A stretch of 64,000 bases of DNA from Bryobacteraceae bacterium (GTDB lineage Bacteria; Acidobacteriota; Terriglobia; Bryobacterales; Bryobacteraceae): positions 186,001 through 250,000 of the forward strand of contig JAIEMJ010000023.1 in assembly GCA_019752335.1 (NCBI GenBank). Reading direction: 5' to 3'. Shown here one piece after another: positions 1-9,000 of the stretch. A model generated the notes under the pieces. It was not told the DNA's origin, ran no database searches, and worked only from the letters and a program-made list of their open reading frames with translations. The position numbers and the translations under genes were made by a program. Positions within the stretch are counted from its first letter, which is position 1. The number at the start of each line of letters is the position of its first letter.

Positions 1-1
1 C

Positions 2-367
2 TCCCCCGGCCTGCGGCAACTGAAGCAGCGCATTGTGCTGCGGTGCAGCCTGGAACCTTTCAAGACCGAGGAGACGAAAGAATACATCGTCAGCCGCCTC
101 ACCAAGGCCGGCCTCCCCGATCAGAAAGTCTTCACCGACGCCATTCTGGACGAAATTCACGTGCGCTCGCAAGGCATCCCCCGCATCATCAACGCCCTGT
201 GCGACAACCTCTTGCTGACGGTCTTCGCGACCGAAGGCACGGAAGCCACCCTTCCCATGCTCGACGAAATCTCGAAAGACATGCGGCTCGATTGGCCCGG
301 CCACCGTCCCCGCTCCAGTCGTAGCTTCGCCGACACGCTTGAGTCCACGCTGAAGCAACCCTCCTAA
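2..367 (+). CDS. ExeA-like AAA ATPase, C-terminal end (5' truncated by window)
   Basis: The reading frame is open from base 2, upstream of any start codon, so the gene begins before the window and only its last 121 codons are visible. The visible part begins with a PGLRQLKQR segment and continues with CSLEPF, an EYI..RL helix, and the SQGIPRIINALCDN helix. These are the sensor-2/lid features of ExeA/GspA-type AAA ATPases, which in type II secretion and exopolysaccharide systems drive assembly of envelope complexes. The Walker motifs would lie upstream and cannot be checked. The last 25 residues are polar and low in conservation. The stop is TAA at 365-367. The family call rests on the C-terminal pattern only; another ExeA-like or TniB-like ATPase is possible. 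Confidence 0.7.
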   Translation, partial: SPGLRQLKQRIVLRCSLEPFKTEETKEYIVSRLTKAGLPDQKVFTDAILDEIHVRSQGIPRIINALCDNLLLTVFATEGTEATLPMLDEISKDMRLDWPGHRPRSSRSFADTLESTLKQPS

Positions 368-392
368 TCCGAAAAGATGTAGAAATATTCAT

Positions 393-414
393 CCATCCCG
401 CATTCGCGGGGTGG
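393..414. repeat. short palindrome, possible REP-like element
   Basis: Arms of about nine bases (CCATCCCGC and GCGGGGTGG, one mismatch) flank a four-base ATTC loop, 26 bases after the stop of the ATPase gene. The GC-rich arms and short loop ending in C resemble palindromes at 2408, 2486, 2569, 5555, 29793, 29874 and 30007. No U-tract follows, so it is not a clear intrinsic terminator. Confidence 0.4.
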
Positions 415-595
415 GGCCTCCCTTTGTGCCTGTAAATTTTCCAACTTTTCACATTTGTTCTCCCCTCTTTACCTGAATTCCCCTACCCTTTCTCTGCTAA
501 TATTAAAATCACTAGACCTTAGTACCCCGAGGGTGGTAGTCCCAAGTGGCTTGAGGTATAGAAATTTCAATGCACTTGATTGGGAAAGGATTTGA

Positions 596-805
596 ATGAA
601 GACTAACATCTATACGAAGTTGCTGTTCGTTGCGGCCGTGATGACCGTGATGACCGTGATGGCGCTCGGGGTGATGAATATCGACCCGAATGCCTGCACG
701 TTCCCCTGGGAAACCGCGATGATCGACCCGAATGCCTGCACGTTCCCCTGGGAAACGGTAGCCATCGACCCGAACGCCTGCACGTTCCCCTGGGAAACGG
801 CGTAG
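596..805 (+). CDS. small exported peptide with three 14-residue tandem repeats
   Basis: No family is recognised. The 69-residue product starts with a lysine-containing N-terminus and a hydrophobic stretch (LLFVAAVMTVMTVMALGVM, about residues 9-27) that looks like a signal peptide or single membrane segment. The rest is three copies of IDPNACTFPWET plus two variable residues (A-M, V-A, then A at the end). In DNA the copies start at 680, 722 and 764, an exact 42-base period, and copies 2 and 3 differ from copy 1 by very few bases. Each copy has one Cys, one Pro-Trp and acidic ends. The start is supported by AAAGGA at 585-590, five bases before ATG. A terminator follows at 892, so it is probably a one-gene transcript. 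Possible roles (inference) are a multi-copy secreted peptide, a modified-peptide precursor or a small metal-binding envelope peptide; no modifying enzyme is adjacent. Confidence 0.7.
   Translation: MKTNIYTKLLFVAAVMTVMTVMALGVMNIDPNACTFPWETAMIDPNACTFPWETVAIDPNACTFPWETA
680..802 (+). repeat. 42-bp tandem repeat, three copies, in coding frame
   Basis: Copies begin at 680, 722 and 764. The period is 14 codons so the frame is kept. The 35-base core is identical in copies 1 and 2 and differs at one wobble position (AAT to AAC, Asn) in copy 3. The near identity suggests recent expansion or ongoing homogenisation. Confidence 0.95.
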
Positions 806-891
806 TCTGTCGGAATCATCCGGAACCATGGACCAAAGTGGTTTTGCCAGATTAGTGTAGGCTGCGCGAGACCTCCGGAAACCATCGAAAG

Positions 892-926
892 CGAGCCAGC
901 CCTCACCGGTTGGCTCGTTTTCTTTT
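892..926 (+). terminator. Rho-independent terminator after the repeat peptide
   Basis: Perfect seven-base arms CGAGCCA (892-898) and TGGCTCG (911-917) enclose a 12-base loop and are followed by a T-rich run (TTTTCTTTTT). It lies 86 bases after the peptide stop and before the oxidoreductase, separating the two transcripts. Confidence 0.8.
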
Positions 927-982
927 TGGAGACGTGTGCAGGAGGTGATAGACTGCCAGATGAAAAGGACGTATTCGTTACC

Positions 983-2350
983 ATGCCCGACTCTTCCACC
1001 CGACGCAACTTCATCGCCACTTCCTCGGCCGTCACCTCCAGCCTTGCCGCCGCCGGCAGCAACAGTAAGATGAATGCGGGGCGCGTGATCGGCGCCAATG
1101 ACAACATCAACGTCGCGCTGATTGGCGCCGGGGGACGAGGCACCTACGTGTCGCGCGTCTTCAAGCAGGTGGGCGAGAAGGATAATCCAGCCAAGATCGT
1201 CGCCGTTTGCGACGTCTACCAGAAGCGCCTCGACGCCAACAAGAAGTTTCACGAGTGCGACGGCTCACTCGACTATCGCGAGATTCTCAACCGCTCCGAC
1301 GTCGACGCGGTGATCGTCGCGACTCCCGATCACTGGCACGCCAAGATCGCGCTGGAGGCGATGGACAAGGGCAAGGACGTCTACCTCGAGAAGCCGATGT
1401 GCCACACGATCGACGAGGCTCGCCAGCTTTCGCAGACGGTGCGCGAAACGAAGCGCATCCTGCAGGTGGGCTCGCAGACCACGTCGGGCGACCAGTGGCA
1501 TAAGGCCAAGAAGGCCATCGGCGACGGCATGATCGGCAAGATGCTGCTTTCGCAGGGCAGCTACCATCGCAACTCGGTGGAGGGCGAATGGAACTACGTG
1601 ATTGACCCCGGCGCGGGTCCGGACGGCAAAGGCGAAAACTACATCGACTGGAAGATGTACCTCGGCTCCGCCCCCAAGCGCGATTGGGTGAAGGATAACG
1701 GCGCCGACCGCTTCTTCCGTTTCCGCAAGTATTGGGACTACTCGGGCGGCATCGCCACGGATCTCTTCTTTCACGTCGCCGCGCCGATGAACGTTTGCTG
1801 GGGCGAAGCCCAGTTCCCCACCAAGGTGATGGCTGGCGGTGGCATTTACGCCTTCAACAAGCTCCCCGAGGACCCCTCGAAGCCGGACCGTGAAGTGCCG
1901 GACACGTTCAACGTGATGGGCGACTATGCCAAGGGCCACTCGGTGGTGCTGAGTTCGTCGATGGCCAATTCGCAACACATCCCGGGCCTGATCCGTGGCC
2001 ACGGGGCCTCGCTGATTATGGTGGAGCACGGCCGCTTTGAAGGTGCCGCGCCGTATATCACGCTGAAGGCCGAGATGAAGGGCAAGAAGTACATCGTGCC
2101 GGAGCTCGAAGACAAGTTTAAGGGCCAGGCCGAGATCAAGATCGACGTCGACCCGGTGGACACGATGAAGGCGCACGTGGGCAACTTCCTCAGTTGCATC
2201 CGTTCGCGCCAGCAGCCGACGCTTAACGTCGAAACGGCTGCCCGCGCCCAGGTGCTGATCTCGCTGGCGGTACAGAGCTATCGTCAGGGCAAGACGATGT
2301 ACTTCGACGAGCGGACCTGGAAGTTCGGCGACCGCCCGTTCCGCTCGTAA
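983..2350 (+). CDS. Gfo/Idh/MocA family oxidoreductase, Tat-exported
   Basis: NAD(P)-dependent sugar/polyol dehydrogenase-like protein. The N-terminus carries a Tat-type signal ([12 protein letters not shown], then an Ala-rich stretch), followed by a Rossmann fold with [11 protein letters not shown] and the family motif EKPMCH after the ATPDHWHA strand. The C-terminal half has the typical [12 protein letters not shown] substrate-domain region. I chose ATG 983 because the twin-arginine signal then sits at residues 6-8; an in-frame ATG at 926 would add 19 unlikely residues. A strong AGGAGGTGA at 940-948 precedes a different small frame (ATG 960), while AAGGA at 965-969 is the nearest ribosome-binding candidate for 983. 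Paralogues lie at 9070 and 50681. The substrate is not predictable; export suggests envelope glycan or extracellular sugar chemistry (inference). Confidence 0.9.
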   Translation: MPDSSTRRNFIATSSAVTSSLAAAGSNSKMNAGRVIGANDNINVALIGAGGRGTYVSRVFKQVGEKDNPAKIVAVCDVYQKRLDANKKFHECDGSLDYREILNRSDVDAVIVATPDHWHAKIALEAMDKGKDVYLEKPMCHTIDEARQLSQTVRETKRILQVGSQTTSGDQWHKAKKAIGDGMIGKMLLSQGSYHRNSVEGEWNYVIDPGAGPDGKGENYIDWKMYLGSAPKRDWVKDNGADRFFRFRKYWDYSGGIATDLFFHVAAPMNVCWGEAQFPTKVMAGGGIYAFNKLPEDPSKPDREVPDTFNVMGDYAKGHSVVLSSSMANSQHIPGLIRGHGASLIMVEHGRFEGAAPYITLKAEMKGKKYIVPELEDKFKGQAEIKIDVDPVDTMKAHVGNFLSCIRSRQQPTLNVETAARAQVLISLAVQSYRQGKTMYFDERTWKFGDRPFRS

Positions 2351-2588
2351 GTCGCGCCCGGTTCGAAGAGTGTGAAGCCCGGGAAGAATGTGCTGGGATC
2401 CGGGACAGCCCATCGCGTCAGCGATGAGTTACAGTGCGGGAATAATCCTGTTTTGCTGGGCTTCTCGCCGGTCAGACAATGTAACCCACCGCTCACGCGG
2501 TGGCTGTTTGGCGATTTCGGCCCATATTTTCTGAGCTTCTGAAGCTGAGCATATTCTGACTGCGTTGCCCCGCCGCTTACGCGGCGGG
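2351..2588. repeat. intergenic block of palindromic repeats (composite)
   Basis: No gene is seen in these 238 bases. Three palindromes lie here: 2408-2428 (CATCGC/GCGATG), 2486-2503 (CCACCGC/GCGGTGG, TCAC loop) and 2569-2588 (CCCGCCGC/GCGGCGGG, TTAC loop). The last abuts the stop codon of the minus-strand TolC gene at 2589. The stretch 2401-2470, reverse-complemented, matches 29841-29905 over the CCCAGCAAAACAG and CGCGATGGGCTGTCC segments. A TTCTGAGCTTCT word at 2529-2540 recurs at 29925-29936. Confidence 0.8.
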
Positions 2589-4019
2589 CTACTCTGGCTC
2601 TTCCCGGCTCGCTTTCGCCGGCCCTGGCTGTGTGCCTGAGGCGCCCAACAGTAGACCCTGAATCTGCACGGCGCGCTGCCAGGTATTGACCAGCGCGGCG
2701 ATGTAGCTATCCTGCAACTGAAAGAGATTCCGCTGCGCGATCAAGGCCTGCGGGTATGCACCAGCCATCTGCCGGAAGTTAGCCAAGTAAAGGTCATAGG
2801 CTTGCCGCGCTTTGGGCAGAATGCGGGTGCGGTAGCGCTCGACGGCGATGGACGAGTCGCGGTAGTCTTTGTACTCCGCCGCCAGACGCGCCTGCAAAGA
2901 GAGCTTCGTGCGGTCCACTTCGAGACGTGCGTGCGCGGCGTCCGCCTTGGCAGCCTTCACTCCACCTTGGTTGCGATTGAAGAGGGGGATCTGCACGCTG
3001 ACGTCGAAGATGCCTTCGAGGCCCCGGCGCTGCGTGGGCCCGAAGGGGCCGATCTCGCCGAATTCGCGATTATTGCGTAAGCCGCCGCGGACGAAGATGT
3101 CGGGGAGCTTTTCCACTTCGGCGCGGCGCACGGTGAACTCCGAACGGCGTACGGCGACCTCGGCGGCGCGCAGTTCGGGACTGTCGCGGTAGATGGTTTC
3201 GAGCGCCTGGTCGGCGTCGAGTTGGGGCACGGCTTCGAGGTCGCCTTCGAGCGGCGACACCCGCAGCGTGGGCTGATTCACGACGGCCGCCAGTTGGCGC
3301 CAAGTGCGCTCCTGGGCATTCTGCGCGCTGATCAGTTCGAGCTCAATCCGTTCGGCCTCCGTTTCGGCTGCGAGCAGGTCCGGACGATCGGCTTGGCCGA
3401 CATTGGCCAACTCGCGCGACACCCCCACGGCGCGCAGCGCCAGGTTCGCTAAATCGCGCCGGACGTCGATCAGGCGTTGATCGCCGAGGGCCTGGTAGTA
3501 GAGGCTCCGCACCGTGTTGAGCAGCCGTTGCTTCTCCGCGCTCTGCATCTGAACGGAAGCGGCCTGGTCCTGCTGGGCGACCTTGCGATTCAGTCCCAGT
3601 TTGCCAGCCGTGATGAAGCGCTGCTCAACAAAGCCACCGAGCGCGCCGCCGCCGGTTACCTTCGAGACGTGCTCGCCGTTGGCGCCAAAGCTGGGATTCG
3701 GCCAGAGTCCGGCCTGCTGCGCGCGGCCCGCCGCGGCATCCACCATCGCTTGGGCCTGCCCGATCACGGGACTCTGGCCGATCGCCATCCGTTCGAGGTC
3801 GGCTAGGGTGAGCTTGGGACCGGTAGGCCCGGCTACGGGAGCCTTGACGGGCACCAAGGCCATGCCGCAGCGCGGACACTTGGCGCCCACCGCGCCCTTC
3901 ACGTCCGGATGCATGGGACAGACATGCGAGTCAGCCGGCTTGGCGGCTTCATGGACATGCGGCTGCTGTGGCGGAGCCGCGTGGAGGACGAGGGCCAAAA
4001 GGAAAACGAGGTGTCTCAT
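2589..4019 (-). CDS. TolC-family outer-membrane efflux protein with N-terminal heavy-metal-binding domain
   Basis: The product is 476 residues. A signal peptide (MRHLVFLLALVLHAAPP) leads to a His-rich linker and a HVCPMHPDV...CPRCGMALVPV motif at about residues 32-58, the pattern of the small heavy-metal-binding domain seen in Cu/Ag efflux proteins. The rest is a TolC-type alpha-barrel/coiled-coil protein (two repeats with long helices; IPLFNRNQGG is a typical CusC/CzcC signature). It probably carries copper or another soft metal across the outer membrane. Its ATG overlaps the stop of the multicopper oxidase gene (ATGA, 4016-4019), so the two are translationally coupled. No inner-membrane RND pump or adaptor is in the window, so its partner must be encoded elsewhere. 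Confidence 0.9.
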   Translation of the reverse strand: MRHLVFLLALVLHAAPPQQPHVHEAAKPADSHVCPMHPDVKGAVGAKCPRCGMALVPVKAPVAGPTGPKLTLADLERMAIGQSPVIGQAQAMVDAAAGRAQQAGLWPNPSFGANGEHVSKVTGGGALGGFVEQRFITAGKLGLNRKVAQQDQAASVQMQSAEKQRLLNTVRSLYYQALGDQRLIDVRRDLANLALRAVGVSRELANVGQADRPDLLAAETEAERIELELISAQNAQERTWRQLAAVVNQPTLRVSPLEGDLEAVPQLDADQALETIYRDSPELRAAEVAVRRSEFTVRRAEVEKLPDIFVRGGLRNNREFGEIGPFGPTQRRGLEGIFDVSVQIPLFNRNQGGVKAAKADAAHARLEVDRTKLSLQARLAAEYKDYRDSSIAVERYRTRILPKARQAYDLYLANFRQMAGAYPQALIAQRNLFQLQDSYIAALVNTWQRAVQIQGLLLGASGTQPGPAKASREEPE

Positions 4020-5494
4020 TGGTGCCCCTCGTGCTGATGCGTAGCCGGCGCCTTGGGTTTGGCCGCCGGTTTCGGTGGCTGGTTCTTCTTGAGCTCCATG
4101 ATGCGGTCATACATCTCGGGCGTGACGACGCGCACCAGGGTCATCATGCCCATCATCGACGCGGTCCAGCCCTTGCGCAGACCCAGATTCTCTGGCTTGG
4201 GCGGGATCAGGTCATCCATCACCATCCACATGTCCTGCGGATAACCGGGGACCTTCTTTTTCTCGGGGTCGTCCTTGGGGTACATCTCCATGGGATCCCC
4301 GGGCTTGGTCATGTCGTGGCCGGCATGCTGACTGGCGTGCTGACTGGCATCATTGGCCACGAGGTGCGACGTCGGCCGGTCACGGTCCGCGCTCATGCCG
4401 AGGCCGCGGCCCAAAGTTGGCCCGAACTCCTCTGAAAGCGCGTCGCCCTTCTTCAGCATGCCCATGCCTTCGGGCATGCCGCCGCCGGTGTGTAGACCGT
4501 GACCGCCGTGCGTCACCGGACCGACCATCGAGGCCATCTGATTCATCATGTGGTGCGGCAGGTGGCAGTGCAGCATCCAGTCGCCGAGGTACTTGGCTTC
4601 GAACTCGATGTTCCGTGCCTGGGCCACGCCGACGATGATCGTGTTCATGTCGTGCCACTGATGCTGGGGCACGCGCCCGCCCTCGGTGCCGGTCATCACG
4701 AACTGGGCGCCGTGCATATGAATCGGGTGGTGGTCCATGCCGATGTTGAACATGCGGATGCGGACGCGCTCGCCCTGCTTCACGATCATGGGTGTGCAGT
4801 CCGGACCCGCCTTGCCGTTGAAGGTGAGCCAGTTGAACTCCATGCTCAGGGTATTTGGCACGTGGTTGTTGGGCAGCAGGGCCCATTCCTGGAGGACGAG
4901 GCCGAAGTCGCGGTCCACGCGCGGCTCGTACGGCACCTTCGGATGCATGATGAACATGCCGATCATGCCCATCATCTCCTGCATGGCGAAATGCGAGTGG
5001 TAGAAGAAGGTGCCGTGCTGGTTCAGTTCCCACTCGTAGGTAAACTGCCCGCCGGGCGGGATCGGATCCTGCCCCAGGCCGACGCTGCCGTCCATTTCCA
5101 TGGGTACCTCGAAGCCGTGCCAGTGCATGGCCGTCATCTCGGGCAGTCGATTCTCGACGATCACCCGCACGCGGTCGCCTTGATTTACCTCGATGGTCGG
5201 GCCGGGGATGCTGCCGTTGTAGCCCCAGGCGGTCATGGGACGGCCGGGCATCAACTCGGTCTCCACCACCTCGGCGACGAGGCGGAACTCCTTCACGCCG
5301 TCCACCAATTTGAAAGGCAGCTTGGGGAGGTCCGGCATTTCCACCGGCAGATTCTCGGCCGGCCTCGCCGTGGTTTTCACCGGCGCCACCTTGGCTGCCG
5401 GAGCATGGTGCTCATGCTGCGCGGCCGCGGGGGCCGCCAAAAACGCCGCCGAGGCAGAGGCCAGGCGCGCGAAAAAAGACCTTCGTTCATTCAT
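4016..5494 (-). CDS. multicopper oxidase, Tat-exported
   Basis: The 492-residue product has a Tat signal (ERRSFFARLASASAAFLAAPAAA) and a cupredoxin array with the four copper-binding motifs: HWHGF (124-128), HSHFA (166-170), HPIHMHG and a C-terminal HCHLPHHMMNQM. The last fits HCHxxxHxxxxM, so type 1 (Cys, His, axial Met), type 2 and type 3 sites appear intact. Met- and His-rich stretches (PEGMGMLKKG, the THQHEGHQ tail) suit copper handling. The likely role is periplasmic Cu(I) oxidation/detoxification with the downstream TolC partner. Its start lies 102 bases beyond the stop of the small Cys protein at 5597, with a palindrome between them. The exact substrate (cuprous ion or phenolics) is not set by sequence. 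Confidence 0.92.
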   Translation of the reverse strand: MNERRSFFARLASASAAFLAAPAAAQHEHHAPAAKVAPVKTTARPAENLPVEMPDLPKLPFKLVDGVKEFRLVAEVVETELMPGRPMTAWGYNGSIPGPTIEVNQGDRVRVIVENRLPEMTAMHWHGFEVPMEMDGSVGLGQDPIPPGGQFTYEWELNQHGTFFYHSHFAMQEMMGMIGMFIMHPKVPYEPRVDRDFGLVLQEWALLPNNHVPNTLSMEFNWLTFNGKAGPDCTPMIVKQGERVRIRMFNIGMDHHPIHMHGAQFVMTGTEGGRVPQHQWHDMNTIIVGVAQARNIEFEAKYLGDWMLHCHLPHHMMNQMASMVGPVTHGGHGLHTGGGMPEGMGMLKKGDALSEEFGPTLGRGLGMSADRDRPTSHLVANDASQHASQHAGHDMTKPGDPMEMYPKDDPEKKKVPGYPQDMWMVMDDLIPPKPENLGLRKGWTASMMGMMTLVRVVTPEMYDRIMELKKNQPPKPAAKPKAPATHQHEGHQ

Positions 5495-5554
5495 GATGCA
5501 AGTCCTTACAGAAATACGAATTGACGCGGGGTTTTCGCCGAAGATGCCGAAACG

Positions 5555-5579
5555 GTCCCTATCGCTAACGCGATGGGAC
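5555..5579. repeat. short palindrome between metal genes
   Basis: GTCCC-T-ATCGC, loop TAAC, GCGAT-GGGAC: two stem blocks with one bulged T. It has the same arm/loop style as the other palindromes (loop ending AC, GCGATGGG side) and lies in the same-strand gap between the small Cys protein and the multicopper oxidase. Confidence 0.6.
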
Positions 5580-5596
5580 GGTGCGGATTACGCGTT

Positions 5597-5935
5597 CTAG
5601 ATACGCAAGCCAGTCAGCAACGGTGGCCGGTGCGACGGAGAATGCCGCACGGGGTCGACAAGTTCGAACTCGGTAGCCAAATAAACCGGAGCGGCGACGG
5701 CTTCCGGGAGCAATGCCGGAAGGGGCATGGCCACATCGAAATTCTGCTCCGCCAACAGTTCCAGATGGGCGCAGGTGGCAGGCTTCTGGTGGCAAGGGGG
5801 TAGATTGGCGTGCTGCTGCTCAAAGGCAACAAACGCGCAGAGCTCCGCACACTGGCTACCGCTAAGCACAGCGGCGATCAGCGACAGGGCGACGATGGAG
5901 AACGGTTTCCACACCTTCCTTGATCCTATCGCCAT
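5597..5935 (-). CDS. small exported protein of a metal-resistance cluster, unknown function
   Basis: I do not recognise this 112-residue product. It begins MAIGSRKVWKPF and has a hydrophobic segment (FSIVALSLIAAVLSG), then four clustered cysteines (QCAELC, PPCHQ, ATCAHL) and a Pro-rich tail. The frame is open upstream to 6238, but that part would overlap the divergent PBP gene. ATG 5935 is preceded on the minus strand by a G-rich GGGGGGACGGA and gives a clean signal peptide. The SQC sequence is a poor lipobox, so lipidation is uncertain. Being directly upstream of the multicopper oxidase and TolC genes, it is probably part of the copper response (inference). Confidence 0.65.
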   Translation of the reverse strand: MAIGSRKVWKPFSIVALSLIAAVLSGSQCAELCAFVAFEQQHANLPPCHQKPATCAHLELLAEQNFDVAMPLPALLPEAVAAPVYLATEFELVDPVRHSPSHRPPLLTGLRI

Positions 5936-6020
5936 TCCGTCCCCCCGGCAATAGGGCTGATTTTTGGGCGAACGAAACGCTGGTGACGTGGGCCGCATCT
6001 TATGCTGAGAAGTAACTGCC

Positions 6021-9000
6021 ATGCCTAAAACCGTAGAGCGCTTGCTGCATGCCGCCGGCCAGCTCTCTGGCGATGACCTTGAGCCGGTATCCATTCTCCA
6101 TCCGGAGCCCGCCACGCCGAAGCGGAACTGGCCCTGGTTGTGGATCCTGCTGACGCTGATCACATTTCTGTTGATGGCCGAGGCGCGCTTCTCCTGGCTG
6201 CAAAGCTTTGCGCTCTCCTGGCTCGCTAGCCACGCCACGTACCGCGTGCAGCCCGGCGACGGACGGATCCCGGCATTGACCGGCGGCCCCTACGACGCCC
6301 GCCTGGGTTACTCGCTGCTGCCCACCTTCACCCAGCGCCTGACGCGCGAGGGCTTCACGGTGGACGCGCAGGCAAGATGGTCAGAAACACTCGGCCGGTT
6401 GGCTTCGTTTGGATTGCCGCCGATTTACCGCGAGAAGAACCAAGCCGGGCTGACGCTGCTGGATGGCGCGGGGCAGAATTGGAGCGTCGCGCGCTATCCG
6501 GGGCGCATCTATCCGACGTTTGAGTCGATCCCGCCAGTAGTGATCAAGAGCCTGTTGTTTATCGAGAACCGCGAATTGCTCGATGAGGAGGCGCCGCATC
6601 GGAATCCGGCAGTGGAATGGGACCGCTTTGCGCGGGCGATCGCCGACCTCGGGATGCGGCAGATCAAGCGCGGTACGCGGTCCAGCGGCGGCAGTACGCT
6701 GATCACGCAACTCGAGAAGGTGCGCCATTCACCCGAAGGCCGCACGGCCACGCCCGGGGACAAGTTGAAGCAGATGCTGACGGCGTCGTTGCGCGCTTAT
6801 CAGGAGGGGCCGTCTACGCTGGCCGCGAGGCGCCAGGTGGTATGCGACTATCTCAATTCCCTGCCCCTGGCCTCGGTGAGCGGCCATGGCGAAGTGATCG
6901 GGTTGGGCGACGGAGTTTGGGCCTGGTACGGCGCTGACTTTGAGCGGACGAATCGCTTGTTGAAACAAGCGGACTCGGGCGTCAACCGGGCGTCGGCGGA
7001 ACAGGGCGCGGCTTACCGGCAGGCGCTGAGTCTGCTGTTGGCGATCAACCGTCCTGGGCATTATCTGCAGCGCGATCCTGCCGCGCTGAGTAACCGGACG
7101 GCGGGCTATATCCGGGTGCTGGCCGAGATGGGCCTGATTCCGGAGACGCTACGCGACGCCGCGCTGGCCGCGCCGCAGACGCTGCGGACCAAGGCGCCCG
7201 CCACCGAAGTAGTCAGCTTTGCGGAGCGGAAGGCGCTGGATTCGGTGCGCAACGAGTTGGTGAACTTACTCGGCGTCGATGGGTATCACCAACTGGACCG
7301 GCTGGACCTGACGGCGAAAACGACCATTAACCGGACGGCGACGGACGCGACGACGGCGACGTTGCGCCGTTTGGCTGAGCCGGAGTTCGCCGCCAGCAGT
7401 GGGATTTTCGGTGAGCGTCTGCTGCAGCCGGAAGCGATTTCGCAGGTAATTTATAGCTTCACGCTCTACGAACGGGGGGCCGGGGCCAATTACTTACGCG
7501 TGCAGGCCGATAACTACAATCAGCCGCTGAGTATCAACGAAGGGACGATGCTCGAACTGGGTTCGACGGCGAAGCTGCGCACGCTGATCACTTACCTGGA
7601 ATCGATCGCCGCCATCCGGACGCAGTTACTGTCGGAAAAGCCCGCCAATTGGCGCGCGGAACCGCGTGACCCATTAACGCAGTGGTGCATCGACTATCTG
7701 CGTACCGCGAAGGACCCGAGTCTGCGCCCGATGCTCGAAGCGGCGATGGACCGCACTTACTCCGCTTCGCCCGGCGAAGGCTTCTTTACTGGCGGCGGCC
7801 AACACGTCTTTAGCAACTTCGACCCCAGCGACAACGGCCGCATCTTGACGGTCCGCGAGAGCCTGCATCGCTCCGTCAATCTAGTGTTTATTCGCGTGAT
7901 GCGCGACGTGGTCAGTTACTACCTGTGGAGCAAGCTGAAGAAGCAGAGTGACATTCTGGATACCGACTACGCACCGGAGCGGCAAGGCTATTTATCGCGC
8001 TTCGCTGACCGTGAAGGCAAAGAATTTCTGGCGCGCTTTCAGGTGACTTACTCGGGGCTGGCGCCCTACGAAGCCTTGGAGAAGTTACTCACCGCGCGGC
8101 CCGTGACGCTGGACCGGGCAGCGTTGATTTTCCGCTCCATTCGCCCGGACGCCGGTTGGGGAAATTTCGGCGCGTTCCTCAAAGCGCATGCGCTGGAAGC
8201 GGAAGACCTCGAAGCGCTCTATGCCCGCTATGACCCAAGCCGGCTGAGCTTGAATGACCGGGCTTACCTGGCACACGTGCATCCGCTGGAGCTGTGGCTG
8301 GTGGCTTACTGGCAGGTGCATCCGGAGGCGGCTTGGAGCGAACTGGAAGCGGCGAGTTCCGAGGTCCGGCAGGAGAGCTATCAGTGGCTTTTCCGGAGCC
8401 GGCATAAGCACGCACAGGATGTGCGCATCCGCACGTTGATGGAGGAAGAGGCCTTTGTCGAGATCGCGAAGTCCTGGCGGAGGTTGGGCTATCCTTTCGT
8501 CACACTGGTGCCCTCCTACGCGACGGCCTTGGGGAGTTCTGGCGACACGCCCGCGGCGCTGGCGGAACTGGCGGGGATCATCCTGAATCAGGGAATTCGC
8601 CAGCCGGCGGTACGGCTGCAAGGCCTGCACTTCGGCGCGGGGACGCCGTTCGAGACGGTGCTGTCGCGCCAGACGGCGGCCACCGAGCGCGTGCTGCCGG
8701 TGGAAGTGGCGCAAGTGGTGCACGAAGGGATGCTGGGGGTCGTCGCTAAGGGTACGGCGCGCATGGCGTTCGATGCGGTGCGCCGCGACGGGCAGATCGT
8801 GCCCGTGGGCGGCAAGACGGGCACGGGCGACAACCGGTACCAGACGTTTGCCGCGCCGGGCGTGCTGTCGAATTCGCGCGCCGTGAACCGGACGGCCACA
8901 TTCGTCTTCACCATCGGCGACCGTTACTTCGGTACGGTGGTCGCCTATGTGCCGGGAGACCTGGCCACGGGCCAACGCTTCACCAGTGCCCTGCCCGTGC

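Noticed and set aside
960-1070. 37-codon frame behind a very good AGGAGGTGA
   Set aside because: It lies inside the oxidoreductase start region, is Pro-rich and without family features. The strong ribosome-binding sequence may serve the oxidoreductase through coupling, but this cannot be shown.
610-1143. Antisense frame over the repeat peptide with three SQGNVQAFGS repeats
   Set aside because: The repeats are the mirror of the plus-strand tandem repeat; it runs through the terminator and the oxidoreductase start, and has no ribosome-binding site.
1265-2413. Long antisense frame over the first oxidoreductase
   Set aside because: Arg/His/Leu-rich shadow typical of high-GC genes read backwards.
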